In this document: piece by piece, positions 17,677 through 24,943 of the stretch
Position numbering within the stretch: the stretch's first letter is position 1
How the letters are laid out: the number at the start of each line of letters is the position of its first letter
Source of the DNA: Acidovorax sp. CF316
GTDB lineage: Bacteria > Pseudomonadota > Gammaproteobacteria > Burkholderiales > Burkholderiaceae_C
Assembly: GCF_000276605.1 (NCBI RefSeq)
Contig: NZ_AKJX01000129.1
Coordinates: 1-49,058, forward strand
Length of the DNA: 49,058 bases
Direction: 5' to 3'
Made by a program: the position numbers and the translations under genes
The notes under the pieces: model-generated
What the model saw: only the letters and a program-made list of their open reading frames with translations
Databases searched by the model: none
What the model was told of the DNA's origin: nothing

Positions 17677-18618
17677 TCAGATGGCCGTCGCGCTCGCGCC
17701 TTTGAGGCCGAGCATGGTCCGCGCCTCGGCGGGGCTGGCCACTTCCAGGGACAGCTCCTGCAGGATGCGCCGGATCTTGTGCACCTGGTCCGCGCAGGAG
17801 GTGGCCAGTTGCCCCTTGCCCAGGTACAGGCTGTCCTCCAGCCCCACCCGCACGTTGCCGCCCATGGCCGCCCCGATGGTGAGCAGCGGCATCTGGTGGC
17901 GCCCGGCGCCCAGCACCGAGAAGCGGTAGCCGTTGCGGCCGAACAGCCGGTCGGCCGTGGACTTCATCACGTACAGGTTCTCCGGGTCGGGCCCCAGCCC
18001 ACCCAGGATGCCGAAGATGGCCTGGATGAACAAAGGCCCCTTCACCAGCCCTTCGTCCACGAAGTGGGCCAGGTTGTGCAGGTGGCCCACGTCATAGCAC
18101 TCGAATTCGAAGCGGGTGCCGCAGTCCTCGCCCAGCACCTTCAGGATGTGCTTGATGTCGCGGAACGTGTTGCGAAAGATCAGGTCTTCCATGCCCTCGA
18201 TGTAGGGCTTTTCCCAGCCATGGCGCCACTCGGAGATCTTGCGCGCTGCGGGGTGGATCGAGAAGTTCATGGAGCCCATGTTGAGCGAGCACATCTCCGG
18301 CTGGGCGAGCAGCGGATAGGCCAGCCGCTCCTGCAGCGTCATGCGCGTGCTGCCTCCGGTGGTGATGTTGATGACCGCATCCGTGGCGGCCTTGATGCGC
18401 GGCACGAACTGCGCGAACACGGCGGGGTCGGCGGTGGGGCTGCCGTCGGCGGGGTTGCGCGCATGCAGGTGCAGGATGGCCGCGCCAGCTTCGGCGGCGT
18501 CGATGGCTTGCCGGGCGATCTCATCGGGTGTCAGCGGCAGGTAGGGGGACATGCTGGGTGTGTGCACCGAGCCTGTCACGGCGCTGGAGATGATGACTTT
18601 GTTCAGGTGGTTGTCCAT
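17677..18618 (-). CDS. Beta-keto acid cleavage enzyme (BKACE, formerly DUF849)
   Basis: A 313-residue TIM-barrel enzyme. BKACE proteins condense a beta-keto acid with acetyl-CoA and split it into acetoacetate and a new CoA ester, using a divalent metal. Visible signatures are the metal-binding HLH of ILHLHARNP (H50, H52), NMGSMNF, GGNVRVGLEDSLYLGKGQLA and the C-terminal EARTMLGLKG. ATG 18618 is taken because the protein begins MDNHLNKVIISSAVTG as in the family; the ribosome-binding site is poor. It lies 65 bp after livF. The keto-acid specificity cannot be read from these motifs. Confidence 0.92.
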   Translation of the reverse strand: MDNHLNKVIISSAVTGSVHTPSMSPYLPLTPDEIARQAIDAAEAGAAILHLHARNPADGSPTADPAVFAQFVPRIKAATDAVINITTGGSTRMTLQERLAYPLLAQPEMCSLNMGSMNFSIHPAARKISEWRHGWEKPYIEGMEDLIFRNTFRDIKHILKVLGEDCGTRFEFECYDVGHLHNLAHFVDEGLVKGPLFIQAIFGILGGLGPDPENLYVMKSTADRLFGRNGYRFSVLGAGRHQMPLLTIGAAMGGNVRVGLEDSLYLGKGQLATSCADQVHKIRRILQELSLEVASPAEARTMLGLKGASATAI

Positions 18619-18683
18619 GGCGTTGCTCGGATAACGGGTCGCAAGGAGAGGTGGGGAAAGGAAACAGGGGGCGCAGGGCGCGC

Positions 18684-19403
18684 TCACACGGCCAGCCAGT
18701 CGGCCAGCAACTGCGCGTCGGACGACAGCTCTGCGGGCGTGCCTTCGAAGACGATGCGGCCATGTCCCATCACGCAGACGCGCGTGGACACCTTCAGGGC
18801 AATGGCCAGCTTCTGCTCGACCAGCACGACCGAGACACCGCGCCGGTGCATGTCGCGGATGCACTCGCCCACGGCGGTGACGATCTTGGGCGCCAGGCCC
18901 TCCGTGGGTTCGTCGACCAGCAGCACCAGCGGATTTCCCAGCAGCGACCGGCAGATCGTCAGCATCTGCTGCTCACCGCCCGAGAGGCTGGCCGCCTTGG
19001 TGTTGCGCCGCTCCTTCAGGCGCGGGAAGTAGTCGAACATCTGCCCGACCGTCCACTGCACTGCGCCCGGCACGGCGGGCTGTTCACCCATGTGCAGGTT
19101 TTCGTCCACGGTCAGGTTGCCGAAGACCTCGCGCTCCTCGGGTACGTAGCCCAGGCCTGCGCGGCAGATGGTGAATGGGCGCTGGCCCGTGATGTCGCGC
19201 CCCTGCAGGCGCACGGTGCCCGTAGTGGGGGGCACCAGTCCCATCAGCGCCTTCATGGTGGTGGAGCGGCCCGAGCCGTTGCGGCCCAGCAGGCTGACCA
19301 CTTCATTGCGGCGCACGTCGAATGAGACGCCGTGCAGGATGTGGCTCTTGCCATAGTGCGCATGCAGCTGGTCCACGCCCAAAAGCGTTGCGTCCGGGCT
19401 CAT
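18684..19403 (-). CDS. livF: Branched-chain-type ABC transporter ATP-binding protein LivF
   Basis: A 239-residue ATPase of the HAAT (LivF) family, second motor subunit of the importer. The signature is LSGGEQQ (140-146) and Walker B is LLVDEP (161-166), with typical LivF features GYVPEEREVFGNLTV and VEQK. Oddity: Walker A reads GRNGSGRST (40-48), with Arg46 in place of the ATP-binding Lys; the codon is CGC on the coding strand. Its partner LivG has a normal Lys. ATG 19403 overlaps the livG stop by ATGA. The cargo is probably an organic or aromatic acid rather than leucine, given the operon. Confidence 0.92.
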   Translation of the reverse strand: MSPDATLLGVDQLHAHYGKSHILHGVSFDVRRNEVVSLLGRNGSGRSTTMKALMGLVPPTTGTVRLQGRDITGQRPFTICRAGLGYVPEEREVFGNLTVDENLHMGEQPAVPGAVQWTVGQMFDYFPRLKERRNTKAASLSGGEQQMLTICRSLLGNPLVLLVDEPTEGLAPKIVTAVGECIRDMHRRGVSVVLVEQKLAIALKVSTRVCVMGHGRIVFEGTPAELSSDAQLLADWLAV

Positions 19404-20155
19404 GCCAGCACCTCCTCGCCGAGGTAGGCTTCCTTCACCGCGGCGTTGTCCCGGATCTCGTCGGGGGTGCCCGTGGCGATGACCTGGCCGTAGACCAGCA
19501 CGCTGATGCGGTCGCTGATCGAGAAGACCACCTGCATGTCGTGCTCGACGATGAAGAGCGCGCGGCCCTGGGTCACCTCGCAGATCAGCTGCGCGGTGTA
19601 GTCGGTTTCCTCGTTGGACATGCCCGCCATGGGCTCGTCCAGCAGGATGACCTGGGGGTCCGAGGCCAGGGTCATGGCGATCTCGAGAGAGCGCTGCTCC
19701 GAGTACGAGAGTTCTGCCGCCATCATCCGTGCGCGTGACTGCAGGCGCACCCGTTCCAGCAGGTGTTCGGTCTGCTCGCGCACGCGCACGACGCTGTCGA
19801 TGAATTTCCAGAACGTGTACTGCAGGCCATGCGAGCGCATGACGGCCAGCCGCAGGTTTTCGAACACCGTCAGCTTGGGAAAGATGTTGGTGATCTGGAA
19901 CGAGCGTGACAGGCCCAGGCGGTTGATCTCCTGGGGCGCCTTGCCCTGGATCTGCGCGCCGTCGAACACGATCTCGCCCGAGGTCGGTGTGAGGTTGCCC
20001 GAGATCAGGTGGAACAGGGTGGATTTTCCCGCACCGTTGGGGCCGATGAGCGCATGGCGCTCTCGGGGCCGCAGGTCCAGGTCCACGCCCCGGATAATCT
20101 CGGTCGGGCCGAAGGACTTCTTGAGGCCCCGAAGGGAGAGAATGGAGTCGGTCAT
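19400..20155 (-). CDS. livG: Branched-chain-type ABC transporter ATP-binding protein LivG
   Basis: A 251-residue ATPase. Walker A is GPNGAGKST, Walker B is VILLDEPMAGM and the D/H-loop region is IVEHDMQVVFSISDRI. The signature is the LivG-type LSYSEQR. The N-terminus MTDSILSLRGLKKSFGPTEIIRGVDLDL is typical. It is coupled to livM upstream and livF downstream through ATGA overlaps at 20152-20155 and 19400-19403. Confidence 0.94.
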   Translation of the reverse strand: MTDSILSLRGLKKSFGPTEIIRGVDLDLRPRERHALIGPNGAGKSTLFHLISGNLTPTSGEIVFDGAQIQGKAPQEINRLGLSRSFQITNIFPKLTVFENLRLAVMRSHGLQYTFWKFIDSVVRVREQTEHLLERVRLQSRARMMAAELSYSEQRSLEIAMTLASDPQVILLDEPMAGMSNEETDYTAQLICEVTQGRALFIVEHDMQVVFSISDRISVLVYGQVIATGTPDEIRDNAAVKEAYLGEEVLA

Positions 20156-21477
20156 GCGGGCTCCTGTGTGCGGGTGGTGATGGTGGAAGGTGCGGTGGCC
20201 GGGGTCGCGGGCGATGCAGCGGGGCTGTCGCCGCCCTGGCGCTCGTCCTGCAGCGTCCGCAGCTGCCTGCTGGCGACACAGGCGAGCGCAACGCCTGCGG
20301 CCAGCAGCGCGAGCGGCACCAGCCAGGTGGTCAAGGCCAGGGGCACCCAATCCACGCCGAAGAGCGGGATGGCTGGCCAGGGCGCCGAGGGATCGGTGCC
20401 GAGCGAGGCACGGTAGTCGCGTGAGAACACGCGGCGAAGCATCTCCACCACGAAGGCCGTGCCACTGCCAAGCAGGACCGTCGCAGCTGTGAAGAGTGCG
20501 ACCACGGGCGCGAGCCGCAACGGGCCGACCCTGCGCCACAGCAACACCGATCCGCTCGCGAGCCCTGCCAGCCCCTGCGGCATGAACATCATGACCACCA
20601 CGAAGACAATGCCCTGGTAGAGCAGCCAGGACTGGGTCAGGTCCGACACCGCGTAGCCGAAGAACGTCATCAGTGCCGCTCCCAGCGCCGGCCCGAGGAA
20701 GGTACCCACGCCACCGATATAGGTGTTGAGCACGGCCGCCGCTGAGAGCGTGCTCTCGAACAGCACGTAGTTTGCCGCTTCGTTGTTGATGACCTGCAGG
20801 CCGCCCGCGATGCCCGAGAACATGGCCGACACCGTGAACACCAGAACGCTGAGCCGGTGCACGTCGTAGCCCAGGAAGGCCAGCCGGTGGCGGTTCTCGC
20901 GCAGGCCCAGGGCCAGCCGGCCTACGGGGGTGCGGGTGTACAGGTACAGCAGCAGCAGGGAGAGCAGCACCCAGGCCAGCGTCAGGTAGTACACCTCGGC
21001 GGTGGAGCCGAAGCTGAGACCCAAGGAGGGCATGCGCATGCTGGAAACGCCGGCCTCGCCGCCGAAGACACCCTTGATGTGCGGAGCGATGGAGTGCAGC
21101 AGCTCTGCGATCGCCAGGGTGATCATGGCGAAGTAGGTGCCCGTGCGCTGGGTGGAGAACCAGCCCGCGATCACGCCCACCGCCAGCCCTCCCAGTGCGC
21201 CGGCCAGCGGCAGCAGCGGGGTCGGGACAATGCCGGCGCCCCCGACCGCGTTCATGGCGTGGACCGTGGCGAAAGCACCCACGCCGAAGTAGGCCGCGTG
21301 GCCGAACGACAGCATGCCGGCCTGGCCGCACACCACGTTGTAGGCCGAGGCGAACAGCGCCGCGATCAGCATCTGGATGGCTGCGTTGAGCAGGCCCGCG
21401 GACAGCAGGGAGGGCAGGCCCGCCAGGATGGCGGCGCCCAGGCACAGGCTGCCAAGCAGGAGATGGCGTGTGGTCAT
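20152..21477 (-). CDS. livM: Branched-chain-type ABC transporter permease LivM
   Basis: A 441-residue inner-membrane permease. LivM hallmarks are AYNVVCGQAGMLSFGHAAYFGVGAFA, GTYFAMITLAIAEL and NTYIGGVGTFLGPALGA. It is longer than typical LivM (about 320-360) because of extra hydrophobic segments after residue 320 and a hydrophilic tail rich in Ala, Pro and Thr. It starts five bp after the livH stop and ends in an ATGA overlap with livG. Confidence 0.93.
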   Translation of the reverse strand: MTTRHLLLGSLCLGAAILAGLPSLLSAGLLNAAIQMLIAALFASAYNVVCGQAGMLSFGHAAYFGVGAFATVHAMNAVGGAGIVPTPLLPLAGALGGLAVGVIAGWFSTQRTGTYFAMITLAIAELLHSIAPHIKGVFGGEAGVSSMRMPSLGLSFGSTAEVYYLTLAWVLLSLLLLYLYTRTPVGRLALGLRENRHRLAFLGYDVHRLSVLVFTVSAMFSGIAGGLQVINNEAANYVLFESTLSAAAVLNTYIGGVGTFLGPALGAALMTFFGYAVSDLTQSWLLYQGIVFVVVMMFMPQGLAGLASGSVLLWRRVGPLRLAPVVALFTAATVLLGSGTAFVVEMLRRVFSRDYRASLGTDPSAPWPAIPLFGVDWVPLALTTWLVPLALLAAGVALACVASRQLRTLQDERQGGDSPAASPATPATAPSTITTRTQEPA

Positions 21478-21481
21478 GGCA

Positions 21482-22423
21482 TCAGGCCTTTTCACCCAGG
21501 AGACCGGAGGGGCGCACCAGCAGCACGAGCAGCATGAGTGCGAAGGGCAGGGTGGCGGCAAGGCTGGAAAGCTTGAGCGTGAGCAGCCCGCCCACGCCCT
21601 CGGCCCAGCCGCGGACGCCGAACACCGCCAGCAGGTCGGCCAGGCTGGCATCGATGGCCACCGCGAGCGAGGTGATGACGCCGATGAGAAGCGAGGCCAG
21701 CATGGCGCCCCCGAGCGAGCCCAGGCCGCCCACCACCACCACCACGAAGACCATCACGCCCAGCTCCAGGGCCATGTTGGGATTGGTGGTGTAGAAGGCG
21801 CCGGCCACCGCGCCGGCCAGGCCGGCCAGGGCCGCCCCCACGCCGAACACACCCATGAACACCAGGGGAACGTTGTGCCCCAGCGCTTCGGCCATGCGCG
21901 GCCGGTAGATGGCCGAGCGCACGACGATGCCCACCCGGGTGCGTGTGAGCAGCAGGTAGATCACCACGAACATGGCCACCGCCACCGCCCCCATGAACAC
22001 CCGGTAGGCGGGATAGCTGGCCGCGCCGATGGAGAACGCCGCGAAGTCCAGCCCGTGGGGAAGGCGGTAGTTGACCGGGAAATTGCCGAAGAACAGCTTG
22101 ATCAGCTCGGCAATGATGAAGGACAGGCCGAAAGTGAGCAGCAGCTCATGGGCATGGCCGTGGTGGTGCACGCGGCGCAGAAAGTACTTCTCCACCCCCA
22201 CGCCCACCAGTCCGACCAGTACGGTGGCTGCAACCAGGGCCAGGGCGAAGCCCAGCACGTCGGTGAGGGCGTAGGCAAAGTACGCACCCAGCATGTAGAA
22301 CGATGCGTGCGCGAAGTTGAGCACGCCCATCATCCCGAAGATGAGCGTGAGGCCGGCAGAGACCATGAACAGCAGCAGGCCGTAGATGGTTCCGTTCAGC
22401 AACGAAACGATGAGGGTGTCCAT
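21482..22423 (-). CDS. livH: Branched-chain-type ABC transporter permease LivH
   Basis: A 313-residue membrane protein. The start is MDTLIVSLLNGTIYGLLLFMVSAGLTLIFGMMGVLNFAHASFYMLGAY, the LivH pattern, and VVVVVGGLGSLGGAMLASLLIGV is the conserved coupling region. ATG 22423 lies 128 bp after the binding-protein stop, a gap that contains a perfect 20-bp palindrome. It forms the membrane channel with LivM. Confidence 0.94.
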   Translation of the reverse strand: MDTLIVSLLNGTIYGLLLFMVSAGLTLIFGMMGVLNFAHASFYMLGAYFAYALTDVLGFALALVAATVLVGLVGVGVEKYFLRRVHHHGHAHELLLTFGLSFIIAELIKLFFGNFPVNYRLPHGLDFAAFSIGAASYPAYRVFMGAVAVAMFVVIYLLLTRTRVGIVVRSAIYRPRMAEALGHNVPLVFMGVFGVGAALAGLAGAVAGAFYTTNPNMALELGVMVFVVVVVGGLGSLGGAMLASLLIGVITSLAVAIDASLADLLAVFGVRGWAEGVGGLLTLKLSSLAATLPFALMLLVLLVRPSGLLGEKA

Positions 22424-22525
22424 AGGAGTGTGTGGTTCGCGAGGAAAAAGGCGGACGAGCGACAACCCGCGGCGGGCCGTGGGGCCGCCGGGATCTCGTG
22501 GGACGCAAACAGCGAGGGGAGACGT

Positions 22526-22545
22526 GGCGCCCCGCGCGGGGCGCC
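22526..22545. repeat. Perfect 20-bp GC palindrome after the binding-protein gene
   Basis: GGCGCCCCGCGCGGGGCGCC is fully self-complementary and begins seven bp beyond the binding-protein stop. There is no T-tract, so it is not a simple terminator. A stem at this position could protect the 3' end of the binding-protein mRNA or partly terminate, giving more receptor than permease. The location is seen; the role is inferred. Confidence 0.6.
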
Positions 22546-22551
22546 TGCCCA

Positions 22552-23802
22552 TCAGGAGGGGCGTTGCATCTTGCAGCTGGCCTGGGCCGGCGTAGCCGCT
22601 TCCTGGGCCGAGAACAGCTTCACCGGCTTGAAGCCCATGTCGGTGTTGTCCACCTTGTAGCGGGCCTCCTTGGAGACCGTAGAAACGACCAGGGGCAGCA
22701 GGGCCTGGTGGTCGTCCGCCCGCATGCTGATCTCGCCGTTCGGTGTCGAGATCTTCGTGGTCTCCAGTGCGCGAGCGAAGGCGTTCACGTTGAACTTGCC
22801 ACCTTCGGGTTTCACGCGGCCCAGGGCATCGCCCACCATCAGCAGACCGAACACGGTCTGCGGGTCGGTGGCTACAGGCGCGCTGCCGGTCCTGGTGCGG
22901 TAGTCGTTGACGAACTTCTCACCCTCGGCCCCGCCGGCCTCGGCATTGAAGGTGTGCGCGATGAAGTGGCCGACGGCCAGGTCCCCGGCATTGGCGATGT
23001 TGCCTGGCTGGTCCAGGAAGATGGTGCCAAAGCGTGTCTTGAGGCCGGCGGCGCGCGTGGCCTTCATCAACAGCAGCAGGTCGTTGGACCAGTTGCCCGT
23101 AATCACGGTGTCGGCCTTGGCCGCCCCGATCTTGGCCACATAGGGGGCAAAGTCCTGGATGCGGTTGACGTCGTGCAGTGTTTTCTCGACCACTTCGTAG
23201 CCGCCCGGCGCTGCGTTGTCGACCGTGGCCTTCTCCATGTCCTGGCCCCAGGAGTAGTTCTGGTTGATCGCATAGACACGGCTGCCCAGGGCGCCTGCCG
23301 ACTTCATCGCCTGCACGAGTGCCTTGGTGCGCACCTGGGCGTTGCCGCTGAACCGGAAATGGTGGAAGTGGCACTTTTCTCCGGTGAGTTCGAGCGCCTC
23401 GGCCCCGACGTTCAGGTAGACGATCTCCTTGCCCGGGTTGCGCAGGTTGTGCTTGCGCACGTCCTCGGTGAGCTGCCCGCCCACGGCGGACGAGGCCCCC
23501 TGCACGATGAGGTGCACGCCATCGGAAATCGCGGTCTTGAGCTTGTCGGCTGCGCCGGTGGGGCCACCCTGGTTGTCGTACTCCACCAGCTGGACGGGCT
23601 GGCCGTTCCAGCCGCCCAGGGCATTGATGCGGTCCACGGCATAGCGGGCCGCCGTCCGGTACATCAGGCCCGAAGCTGCCTGCGGACCCGAGAGCGTCTC
23701 GATCACGCCGATCTTGACGTTCTGTGCGGATGCGGTGCCGCTGGCCAACACGCCGGCCGCGGCAATGGCGGCAGCGCCGAGGGTGTGGTTGATCATCTTC
23801 AT
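22552..23802 (-). CDS. Branched-chain-type ABC transporter substrate-binding protein (LivK-like)
   Basis: A 416-residue periplasmic type-I binding protein with a signal peptide cleaved near SASA-QNV (residue 26). Motifs are VKIGVIETLSGPQAASG, YAVDRINALGGWNGQPV and VVEKTLHDVNRIQDFAPYVAKI. AAAGGAGACCGT precedes ATG 23802. Receptors of this class in such operons often bind aromatic or short organic acids. It is the second gene of the operon and the first of the transporter set. Confidence 0.92.
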   Translation of the reverse strand: MKMINHTLGAAAIAAAGVLASGTASAQNVKIGVIETLSGPQAASGLMYRTAARYAVDRINALGGWNGQPVQLVEYDNQGGPTGAADKLKTAISDGVHLIVQGASSAVGGQLTEDVRKHNLRNPGKEIVYLNVGAEALELTGEKCHFHHFRFSGNAQVRTKALVQAMKSAGALGSRVYAINQNYSWGQDMEKATVDNAAPGGYEVVEKTLHDVNRIQDFAPYVAKIGAAKADTVITGNWSNDLLLLMKATRAAGLKTRFGTIFLDQPGNIANAGDLAVGHFIAHTFNAEAGGAEGEKFVNDYRTRTGSAPVATDPQTVFGLLMVGDALGRVKPEGGKFNVNAFARALETTKISTPNGEISMRADDHQALLPLVVSTVSKEARYKVDNTDMGFKPVKLFSAQEAATPAQASCKMQRPS

Positions 23803-23845
23803 ACGGTCTCCTTTTGTTGATATGGGCGTACCGGCAGCAGGTGCC

Positions 23846-24637
23846 TTACAGGTACTCGAGATTTCCGTCCACGCTGATCGCCTGGCCGGTGATGTTGCGG
23901 GCCGCAGGCGAGCTCAGGAACAGGGCGGTGGCCGCCACGTCCTGCGGTGTGACCATGCGGCGCAGCGAAATCTTGCGCAGGTATTCCTCGCGCATCGCAT
24001 CCACGCTGATCCCGGCGCTGGAGGCTCTGGCTGCAATCACCCCCTCCATGCGCTCGCCCTCGACGGTGCCGGGCAAGATGGCGTTGACGCGCACCCCCGC
24101 AGGGCCGAGCTCGATGGCCAGCGACTTCATCAGGCCCACCACGCCCCACTTGGTCGAGGCATAGGGCGTGCGCAGGGCATAGCCCAGGCGTCCTGCCACC
24201 GAGCTCATGGCGACGATGCCGGGGCTGTGGGTGGACTTGCGCAGCAGCGGCACGGCGCGCCGCGCGAAGAGGAACTGGCTGTTCAGGTTCACGTCCACCG
24301 TGCGCTCCCACTGGTGGGCGCTGAGGTCTTCGATGGGACCCGTGGGGCCGGCGATGCCTGCGTTGTTGACCAGCACGTCCAGCCCGCCCATGCTGCCCAG
24401 CATGTCCTCGAAGACCAGGTCCACATCGCGTTCGACCGATGCATCGGCGACGCTGGCGGTGATGCCTGGCATGTCCGTGACCAGCCGGTCGATGGCGGAG
24501 CGATCAATGTCGCAGATGTGTACATGCGCGCCGGCTTCGCTGAAGGCGCGGGCGACGGCTGCCCCGATGCCGCTGGCGCCGGCGGTCACCAGTACGCGCA
24601 GGCCCGGTGCTGGGACCAGAGAATTCAGGATGCTCAT
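23846..24637 (-). CDS. SDR-family oxidoreductase
   Basis: A 263-residue short-chain dehydrogenase. The cofactor loop is TAGASGIG (18-25), the acidic DIDRS after the second beta strand suggests NAD preference, NNAG lies at 91-94, the catalytic Ser145 is in AMSSVAG and Y159/K163 form YxxxK. The C-terminal NITGQAISVDGNLEYL is standard for the family. It is the first gene of the nine-gene operon, 43 bp before the livK-like gene. ATG 24637 is chosen because an upstream extension has no SDR similarity. Confidence 0.92.
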   Translation of the reverse strand: MSILNSLVPAPGLRVLVTAGASGIGAAVARAFSEAGAHVHICDIDRSAIDRLVTDMPGITASVADASVERDVDLVFEDMLGSMGGLDVLVNNAGIAGPTGPIEDLSAHQWERTVDVNLNSQFLFARRAVPLLRKSTHSPGIVAMSSVAGRLGYALRTPYASTKWGVVGLMKSLAIELGPAGVRVNAILPGTVEGERMEGVIAARASSAGISVDAMREEYLRKISLRRMVTPQDVAATALFLSSPAARNITGQAISVDGNLEYL

Positions 24638-24943
24638 AGGACAGGAAGCGGTTGTATTGCGGTGATTGCCGCCCAGCGCCTGCTGGCTCCGGCGAAGTGG
24701 TTGGTGGGGACGGGCTGGTGTTGCCCGCCTAGTGACCGAACTGTCCTGGAATGCGGGGGAGATATCTATGTGGGTTGCGCACATTCACGGCAGGGGTTGA
24801 ATGTGCGCGAACCACTTGGTAGAAACCCGCGATCGCCATGAAAAAGCGCTGCGGGTGGTTCGCCGAAGGCCCACACTCAAGGCTTGCTGGCGCCAATCGG
24901 TGCGCGCCACACGCTTTTGTCCAGCCCGTTGGAGAACCCGCGC
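24638..24943. promoter_or_regulatory. Divergent control region with long inverted repeat
   Basis: This 306-bp space separates the leftward SDR/Liv operon from the rightward PucR-type gene. Its main feature is an inverted repeat: GCGCACATTCA (24777-24787) and TGAATGTGCGC (24798-24808), perfect over 11 bp with a 10-bp spacer and extended by GGTT/AACC on the flanks. The spacing of about two helical turns suits a dimeric regulator. GGAG at 24931-24934 serves the PucR-type start. No convincing -35/-10 hexamers were identified. Confidence 0.55.
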
